From Archangium lansingense (GTDB lineage: Bacteria; Myxococcota; Myxococcia; Myxococcales; Myxococcaceae): 64,000 nucleotides of DNA. Numbering within the stretch: the stretch's first letter is position 1; every line of letters starts with the position of its first letter. A program made the position numbers and the translations under genes. The notes beneath the pieces were generated by a model. It had not been told where the DNA came from. It was given only the letters and a program-made list of their open reading frames with translations, and ran no database searches. The stretch covers positions 4,712,001-4,776,000 of the forward strand of contig NZ_JAPNKA010000001.1 of the NCBI RefSeq assembly GCF_026626635.1, given 5' to 3'. Positions 58,907 to 64,000 of this stretch are shown here, in pieces.

Positions 58907-59485
58907 ATGGCTTTGAACCTCGTCATCCTCTTCGGTTCGGTTCGTTCCGACCGACAGGGCATCAAGGCCGCGAGGTTCGTGCAGCGGCAACTCACGGAGC
59001 GGGGCCACAACGTCACGCTGGTGGATCCGCTGGAGTACAAGCTCCCGCTGCTCGATCGCATGTACAAGGAGTACGCCAAGGGGACGGCACCGGAGCAACT
59101 CGAGCGCCTGGCGACCCTGTACCGGGCGGCCGATGGCTTCGTCATCGTCACCGCCGAGTACAACCACACCCCTCCGCCCGCCCTGGTGAACCTGCTCGAC
59201 CATTTTCTGGAGGAGTATTTCTTCCGCCCCTCGGCGATCGTCTCCTACTCCGGCGGCAGCTTTGGCGGCGTTCGCGCGGCCTCGCATCTTCGCGACACGC
59301 TGGCCGAGCTCGGGATGGCGAGCATCCCCAGCAGCTTCCCCATCCCCAAGGTGCAGGCCGCGTTTGACGACGCAGGCGTGCCAGCGGATGCGGCGTACCT
59401 CAAGCGGTTCAATCGGTTCGCTTCGGAGCTGGAGTGGTACGCGCAGGCTTTGAAGACCGCACGGCAGGCGGGTGTTCCGTACTGA
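58907..59485 (+). CDS. NADPH-dependent FMN reductase
   Basis: A 192-aa flavodoxin-like reductase of the NADPH-dependent FMN reductase family: LVILFGSVRSDRQGIKAARFV (phosphate loop), VIVTAEYNHTPPPALVNLLDH (flavin-ring loop) and VSYSGGSFGGVRAA. It probably reduces FMN, quinones or azo compounds using NADPH in the cytosol. AGGAG precedes ATG 58907, so the frame from 58772 is trimmed. It overlaps the AraC gene's 3' end on the other strand by 77 bases. Confidence 0.86.
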   Translation: MALNLVILFGSVRSDRQGIKAARFVQRQLTERGHNVTLVDPLEYKLPLLDRMYKEYAKGTAPEQLERLATLYRAADGFVIVTAEYNHTPPPALVNLLDHFLEEYFFRPSAIVSYSGGSFGGVRAASHLRDTLAELGMASIPSSFPIPKVQAAFDDAGVPADAAYLKRFNRFASELEWYAQALKTARQAGVPY

Positions 59486-60383
59486 GCTTGCGTCTCCATG
59501 CGGCGGGCGTGAGGCCGTGGGCACGCCGGAAGAGCCGGATGAAGTGCGTCACGTCCGCGTAGCCCACGCGCTCGGCGATGATGTCCACCCGCTCGTCCGT
59601 CCCTCGGAGCCTCCGCCGGGCCTCGGCCATGCGGTACTCGAGAATCCACTGACCCACCGTGCGGCCTGTCTCCTTGCGGACCACGCTGGCCACGTGGGTT
59701 GCGGACCGCCCGACGGCTTGCGCCACCTCCGTCAGGGACACTGGCTCGAGGGCTTTCGTCTCGATGTAGGTGAGCGCCCGCCGCGCCAGGCCCAGGCCTG
59801 GAGAGTCCGGCGTGGTCTCGGGACTGACCATCCGCTCCAGCTCGATCAGCACCAGCCGGAGCAGGGCGGCCACGGCCTCGTCGCGGGACCGCTCGTTGCT
59901 GGTGAGCTCGGACTCGAGCAGCTGCATCCACTGTTCCAGGCGCTGCTGTTGGACGGCATTCGCGTGGAGGACCGGGTGGCACCCGCTGCGGATTCGCAGC
60001 AAGGGACCCAGCCGGAGTCCCTCGTGACTGCCCCAGCTCGGGTCTTCGGGGGGAAAGGCCTCCGGGTGGATCGCGAGCGCCCATCCCTCCATGTCATCGA
60101 AGTGCACCCCTCCGTGCGGGTCCCCCGGAGGAATGAGGTGGACGTCTCCCGCGCGCAGCACCAGCTCGCCGGTGTGCCGCACCCTCGACTGGCCACGCGT
60201 CACGAGGATGATGACGGCATATGAATGGACGATGGTTTTCTCATGGCCGGGACCGTGGCGGCCGTAGCGCCCCGCCCAGACCGGGATGCGGTGCCGTACG
60301 AACTCCTCGTGAGGCCATGAATGCCGCGTCGTTTCGTGCGGGGTCTTCGTCCTCGTCATCATCCCCTTCGTAGCGGCAGACAT
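59409..60383 (-). CDS. AraC-family transcriptional regulator
   Basis: A 324-aa regulator with an N-terminal cupin sensing domain (about residues 25-160; GDVHLIPPGDPHGG) and a C-terminal double HTH of the AraC/XylS type (about 205-305; VSLTEVAQAVGRSATHVASV, and VGYADVTHFIRLFRRAHGLTP). It lies 9 bases after the flavin oxidoreductase gene in the same direction, so it probably regulates that gene or the overlapping FMN reductase gene. The start is uncertain: ATG 60383, or the ATG pair at 60362/60359. The C-terminal 25 residues are Arg/Pro-rich and overlap the opposing gene. Confidence 0.87.
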   Translation of the reverse strand: MSAATKGMMTRTKTPHETTRHSWPHEEFVRHRIPVWAGRYGRHGPGHEKTIVHSYAVIILVTRGQSRVRHTGELVLRAGDVHLIPPGDPHGGVHFDDMEGWALAIHPEAFPPEDPSWGSHEGLRLGPLLRIRSGCHPVLHANAVQQQRLEQWMQLLESELTSNERSRDEAVAALLRLVLIELERMVSPETTPDSPGLGLARRALTYIETKALEPVSLTEVAQAVGRSATHVASVVRKETGRTVGQWILEYRMAEARRRLRGTDERVDIIAERVGYADVTHFIRLFRRAHGLTPAAWRRKLSTEHPPAVRSSKPARTTPAPKRTD

Positions 60384-60392
60384 GGTCCGGGC

Positions 60393-61343
60393 TCAACCTC
60401 TTGGATGCACTCCAGCGCCCGCGTTCTCCATGTTGAGGGCATGGTTCATCATGGCCGCGGCCATCGTCCCCGCCGCGGCGGCCATGCTCGCGCCCTGGAT
60501 GCGGGTGGTGAGATCGCCCGCCGCGTGGACTCCTGGAATGGAAGTCTCCAGGTGCTCATTGATGCGAACGAAGCCCTGCTCGTCGAGCGCGACGCCGAGC
60601 CGCTGCACCAGCTCCGTCTGGCGCTGCGGTGGATGGGCGAAGAGCACGTCGCGCGCCACCCGCGTTCCGTCCTCCAACTCCACGGCCTCGAGGTGGGCTC
60701 GATGGTCCCCGTTCTTGGCGCCGGGAATGAGCCGGCGGATCTTCTGGGTCTCGAGGCGTACCCCGGCGCGCTCGAGACGCTGGCGCTGCTCGGCGGACAC
60801 ATTGACGGCGCCATGGGTGAAGGCCACCACGTCCCGGCTCCAGCCGGTGAGGAACGCGGCGAAGTCGAGGAGATGCTCGTTCGTCACGAGCAGCCCGAAG
60901 GGCCGGTCTCGTACCTCCCAGCCATGGCAATACGGGCACTGGAAGATACTCGTGCCCCACAGGTCTCGGTAGCCGGGCAGGTCTGGCGGTTCATCGACCA
61001 TGCCCGTGGCGAGCAGTACGCGGCGGCTCTCTACCGTGCGCCCGCCCGCGAGCACGACCTGGAAGCCTGTGTCGAGGCGCTCCACAGCGGTGACACGCGT
61101 GTCGGTGAGGATCTCAACACCGTAGGGTTGAAGCTCTTCATGGGCGATCCGCCGGAACTCCTTCGGTGGGATCCCGTCGCGGGTGACGAAGCCGTGGATG
61201 CCCTCCGCCGCGCTATTCCGGGGAGAGCCCCCGTCGCAGAGGAGCACCTTCTTGCGGGCGCGCCCGAGCATCAGCGCCGCGCTCAAGCCCGCCGGGCCGC
61301 CCCCGATGATCACCACGTCCTTCCGCTCCGAATCCGTTCTCAT
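60393..61343 (-). CDS. NAD(P)/FAD-dependent oxidoreductase, thioredoxin-reductase-like
   Basis: A 316-aa flavoprotein of the thioredoxin-reductase fold: FAD motif VVIIGGGPAGLSAALMLGRA, redox pair CPYCHGWE (about residues 136-143), and the C-terminal FAD motif SIPGVHAAGDLT. No NADPH-specific thioredoxin partner is encoded nearby. The CPYC pair with HGWE resembles the flavin-dependent disulfide oxidoreductases near thioredoxin reductase (GliT-like). GAGG precedes ATG 61343. It is the first gene of a two-gene unit with the AraC regulator. Confidence 0.87.
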   Translation of the reverse strand: MRTDSERKDVVIIGGGPAGLSAALMLGRARKKVLLCDGGSPRNSAAEGIHGFVTRDGIPPKEFRRIAHEELQPYGVEILTDTRVTAVERLDTGFQVVLAGGRTVESRRVLLATGMVDEPPDLPGYRDLWGTSIFQCPYCHGWEVRDRPFGLLVTNEHLLDFAAFLTGWSRDVVAFTHGAVNVSAEQRQRLERAGVRLETQKIRRLIPGAKNGDHRAHLEAVELEDGTRVARDVLFAHPPQRQTELVQRLGVALDEQGFVRINEHLETSIPGVHAAGDLTTRIQGASMAAAAGTMAAAMMNHALNMENAGAGVHPRG

Positions 61344-61539
61344 GTCCGTCCTCGCATGAAGAACGAATACGAGCGGGCTCATCCCGGCGTCAGAGCAGAT
61401 TCTCGTGCGGAATCGGCGGATCTTCTGGTGGCTGGGGTAGGGGACTTGGGGGGCGAGGGAGCGAGCAAGCTTCAGGCGTCCTCCGAGAAGGATTGTCCCT
61501 CGGAGTTGCGCAATGCCCTGGGGAAGTGACCGGGTGATG

Positions 61540-63253
61540 CTAGGAGCGTGTCGGAAAACCCCACCTTGGAGGGTGGGGAAGAGGAGTGACGCCCCAGGTG
61601 GTCCTTCAGAGGGGAGGCGAGTTCTGGTTGAAGGTGGAGGGTGAGCACCACCTCGAGGAAGAAGCCGGAGCAGGCCGCCCTGTTGGAAGTAGCAACCAGC
61701 GAGAAGCCGGAGCGGGAGGAGACGAAGAGCTCCGCCCGCTACGCCTCGCCGAGACCGTTCCGGGAGTGGCAGCCGGAGCAGGGCCAGTTGCTACCGCAGT
61801 ACGCGAGGGAAGTGCTGGGAGAGGGGCACCTGGCGTGCTTCTTCGTCGAGCTGCGCAAGACGCTCGACTTCAGCGCCATTCTGAAGGCGTACACCCAGGA
61901 GTGCGGTCAGCCGCCCTACCACCCGGTGATGATGACGTTGCTGCTCATGTACGCGTACGCGCGAGGCATTACGAGCAGCCGGGAGATTGAGAGGAGGTGC
62001 GAGACGGACATCGCCTTCCGCTACCTGACGGGAGGAGAGAGGCCGGACCACGACACGGTGTGCACCTTCAGGGTGAGGCACCTGGAAGCCTTCCGAGCGC
62101 TCTTCGTGGACACGCTGAGGCTGGCGCGCGGCTCGGGGCTCAAGAAGCTGGGGCACCTGGCGGTGGATGGCTCGAAATGGAAGGCCAACGCCAGCAAGCA
62201 CAAGGCGATGAGCTACGGACGAATGGAGGAGTCCATGAAGAAGCTGGACGAGCAGATAGACAGGCTGCTTGCGGAGGCCGCGGCGCTGGATGCGGAGGAG
62301 GACAGGCGCTACGGCAAGGGGCGACGCGGGGATGAGCTGCCCGAGGAGCTGAAGAATCCAGAGAAGCGCGCCGAGCGGCTGCGGCAGGCCGCGCGTGAGC
62401 TGGAGGCGGAGAAGAAGCTCGAGCTGGCGGTGGAGAAGGAGAAGCGCCGGGAGAAGATTCGCGAGGCCAAGGAGGACTTGGAGAAGGAGGCCAGGGAGAA
62501 GGCTGGGGCCAGGGGTGAAAACCCGGAGGAGGCGAAGCCCTCCGAGAAGGCGCAGCGCAATTTCACCGACCCGGAATCGAGAATAATGCCGCGGGCAGGC
62601 GCCTTCCAGCAGTCCTACAACGCACAGGTGGCAGCGGACGCGGACACGCAACTGATAGTGGCCCAGGAAGTGGGGCAGAGCACCAGTGATGCACGCCAGC
62701 TGGCCCCCATGGTGGAGCAGGTGGAAGCCAACACGGGACTGGTGCCCAAGGAGCTGAGTGCGGACACGGGCTACCTGAGCCAGGAGGACATTGAGAAGGT
62801 GGAGGACAAGGGGGTGGAGTGCTTTGTGGCCACCGGGCGCGGCAAGCACGGAGAGGAAGCGCCGCCAGCTCCTCGAGGACGCCCGCCGGCGGGACTGAGC
62901 TTCAAGGAGCGAATGAAGCGCAAGATTTTGACGAAGCGGGGACGCAAGGCGTACGCGCGGCGCAAGGTGACAGCCGAGCCTGTCATCGGGCAGGTGAAGA
63001 ACACAGTCCTGCCACGCTTCTCGCTGAGGGGCCTCACCAAGGTGCAAGGGGAATTCTCGCTGGCGTGTGCCGTCCACAACCTGAAGAAGTTGTGGAAGCT
63101 GGGGTGGGAACTGCCCAGCCTGGCCGCGCAGGCGGCGTAGCGGAGCAGGTCGCCGCACGGCGGTCGCGGCTCCACGGCATCCGCACCTGGGGCGCCATAT
63201 CGCTCCCGCTACGCGCTACCGTACCTCTGGCCGATTCGCCGACACGCTCCTAG
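61540..63253 (+). mobile_element. IS1182-family insertion sequence
   Basis: A 1714-bp element with perfect 15-bp terminal inverted repeats, CTAGGAGCGTGTCGG (61540-61554 and, reversed, 63239-63253), and one intact transposase gene. It lies next to a 118-bp MITE with which it shares one CTAG. CTAG stands at both ends, consistent with a 4-bp target duplication. Insertion was downstream of the flavin oxidoreductase promoter side and beside the HTH/GIY-YIG gene, apparently disrupting neither. Confidence 0.9.
61641..63140 (+). CDS. IS1182-family transposase
   Basis: A 499-aa DDE transposase. The N-terminal DUF772-like domain is REWQPEQGQLLPQYA... through YHPVMMTLLLMYAYARGITSSREIERRC. The catalytic region has Asp in LAVDGSKWKANAS, Asp in SADTGYLSQEDI and Glu in AEPVIGQVKNTV. 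A Glu/Lys-rich coiled coil (about residues 205-305) lies in the insertion typical of IS1182. The C-terminus FSLACAVHNLKKLWKL is conserved. It starts at GTG 61641 with GGAGG adjacent. The frame is intact, so the element may be active. Confidence 0.93.
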   Translation: MSTTSRKKPEQAALLEVATSEKPEREETKSSARYASPRPFREWQPEQGQLLPQYAREVLGEGHLACFFVELRKTLDFSAILKAYTQECGQPPYHPVMMTLLLMYAYARGITSSREIERRCETDIAFRYLTGGERPDHDTVCTFRVRHLEAFRALFVDTLRLARGSGLKKLGHLAVDGSKWKANASKHKAMSYGRMEESMKKLDEQIDRLLAEAAALDAEEDRRYGKGRRGDELPEELKNPEKRAERLRQAARELEAEKKLELAVEKEKRREKIREAKEDLEKEAREKAGARGENPEEAKPSEKAQRNFTDPESRIMPRAGAFQQSYNAQVAADADTQLIVAQEVGQSTSDARQLAPMVEQVEANTGLVPKELSADTGYLSQEDIEKVEDKGVECFVATGRGKHGEEAPPAPRGRPPAGLSFKERMKRKILTKRGRKAYARRKVTAEPVIGQVKNTVLPRFSLRGLTKVQGEFSLACAVHNLKKLWKLGWELPSLAAQAA

Positions 63254-63367
63254 GAGCCTGTCGGAATACCTCGGCTACCCACTACATGAGGGGTAGTGCG
63301 ACTCAAACACACCGCTATGGTTGGTATGTAGGAGTCGTTTTTCGGCGATTCTCCGACAAGCTCCTAG
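63250..63367 (-). mobile_element. 118-bp MITE, copy 2
   Basis: Exact reverse complement of copy 1 (57439-57556) over 118 bases, with the same CTAGGAGC-type ends. Its left CTAG (63250-63253) is shared with the right end of the IS; its right CTAG (63364-63367) supplies the stop codon of the HTH/GIY-YIG gene. The order CTAG-IS-CTAG-MITE-CTAG fits two insertions into one CTAG site. Confidence 0.92.
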
Positions 63368-64000
63368 TAGCGCGTATGGGCGAATGTTTCCATTCGGCTG
63401 TTCAGCAAGTCATTGGCGAAGCCACGCACGAGGAGGGCTTCCAAGTCTCCGATCATACCGTCATCAATGCCATATGCGCTGAAGTATACGGCCAGTTCGT
63501 GCAGGTAGAGGTGCTGCTGGCATGGTTGTCGATGTTGCTTATGTTGGGGCTTGAAGGTCTGATTTCGACTGGGATGTTTGACCCGGAAGAACATCTGTGT
63601 TCCGCGCTCGCGATTGAAGGCGTTGTTTATCTCCTTCCATAGGGTCTGCCTTCTGGCTTTCCCTGCATAGAGCGCGCGCCCGCCCGAGTCGTAGAAGATG
63701 TATATCCCATAGGTTGAGTCCAACTCCTTCCGGAGCCCTTTCAAGTAGGTCGAATCTCCAGCACGAAAGATTTCGTATCGGGAGTTCCTCGCTGAGGCGG
63801 CGCACTGGAGTTTGAAGTGCTCGACGATGGGCTTGATGGTGTGGTGCTGGGCGTGCTGGACCGCTGCCCCCTGTGCCTTGATGAGGAGGCGAGCCAATTG
63901 GACAGGCGTCAGGCGCTTGCGCGTTTTCTTCCAGTTGTTCAGCGTATTGGCAGTGATGCCGAGTTTATTTGCCAGCTCAAGATGGGAGTCGGTTCCAAAT
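63364..64000 (-). CDS. HTH plus GIY-YIG domain protein (cut by window edge)
   Basis: The frame is open to the window end; an internal TTG at 63897 is not a likely start. The visible 212 residues begin with a helix-turn-helix of the phage CI-repressor type (LELANKLGITANTLNNWKK, about residues 7-25 as seen). A linker follows, then a GIY-YIG nuclease domain: TYGIYIFYDSGGRALYAGKA as the GIY and YIG strands, Arg in ARRQTLWKEI, and the catalytic Glu in MIGDLEALLVRGF. The stop TAG lies in the MITE's terminal CTAG. Base composition is lower in G+C than neighbouring genes, suggesting acquisition by transfer, perhaps from a phage. A DNA-cleaving defence or phage role is possible. Confidence 0.72.
   Translation of the reverse strand, partial: FGTDSHLELANKLGITANTLNNWKKTRKRLTPVQLARLLIKAQGAAVQHAQHHTIKPIVEHFKLQCAASARNSRYEIFRAGDSTYLKGLRKELDSTYGIYIFYDSGGRALYAGKARRQTLWKEINNAFNRERGTQMFFRVKHPSRNQTFKPQHKQHRQPCQQHLYLHELAVYFSAYGIDDGMIGDLEALLVRGFANDLLNSRMETFAHTRY

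Overview
The window is GC-rich (visibly well above 60% G+C), densely coded DNA that reads as a myxobacterial chromosome (Archangium/Cystobacter/Myxococcus side of the Myxococcota). Pointers are a DUF2378/TIGR02265 protein (a Myxococcus-type paralogous family), a thrombospondin-3/VWA lipoprotein that looks like the gliding-motility protein CglD, many secreted lipoproteins with Asp/Gly/Pro-rich linkers, GTG/TTG starts with strong Shine-Dalgarno sites, and few operons longer than three genes. No rRNA, tRNA or CRISPR array was found. Assignments come from reading motifs by eye; no database was searched.

Layout. 1-2.5 kb: tail of an exopolysaccharide locus (heparinase II/III-type protein, nucleotide-sugar 6-dehydrogenase). 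2.5-5.7 kb: SDR oxidoreductase, TldD/PmbA-type metallopeptidase with signal peptide, Rnk. 6.6-10.3 kb: CBS-pair protein, a frameshifted HAD/P-loop gene whose catalytic motifs are all degenerate, and an SLC13-type permease. 11.6-18.4 kb: a complete fructose PTS locus (fruR divergent from fruB-fruK-fruA) with a recognisable FruR/Cra-like operator lying on the fruB promoter. 18.5-31 kb: NicO/UreH-type permease, cell-surface lipoproteins including the CglD candidate, a secreted metalloprotease-like protein with a partner, a catalytic/non-catalytic M16 pair, and a zinc-ribbon/YwqK-repeat membrane protein. 31.1-39.4 kb: two very large secreted proteins facing each other, a lipoprotein with nine tandem Ig-like repeats and a probable GH119 alpha-amylase carrying FN3, CBM25 and CBM20 modules. 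41-50.6 kb: Tat-type Fe/Mn superoxide dismutase plus ChrA, then a BlaI repressor/M56 receptor pair and a three-gene heavy-metal RND efflux system. 50.6-61.3 kb: ordinary metabolism (SdaA, methyltransferase, SDRs, VOC, FMN reductase, truncated hemoglobin, AraC regulator, flavin oxidoreductase) and a pectinacetylesterase/Notum-like enzyme. 61.5-63.4 kb: an intact IS1182-family insertion sequence joined to a 118-bp MITE. The window closes with a partial HTH/GIY-YIG gene.

Most notable points: (1) two identical 118-bp MITEs in opposite orientation, sharing terminal repeats and CTAG target duplications with the resident IS; (2) a BlaI/M56 pair whose receptor carries a His/Cys-rich loop instead of a penicillin-binding domain, with two matching 17-bp operators, one before blaI and one at the start of the efflux genes, suggesting proteolytic metal sensing; (3) a remnant of an EamA/DMT transporter caught between chrA and blaI; (4) the degenerate HAD/ATPase; and (5) the amylase and its giant repeat-protein neighbour.
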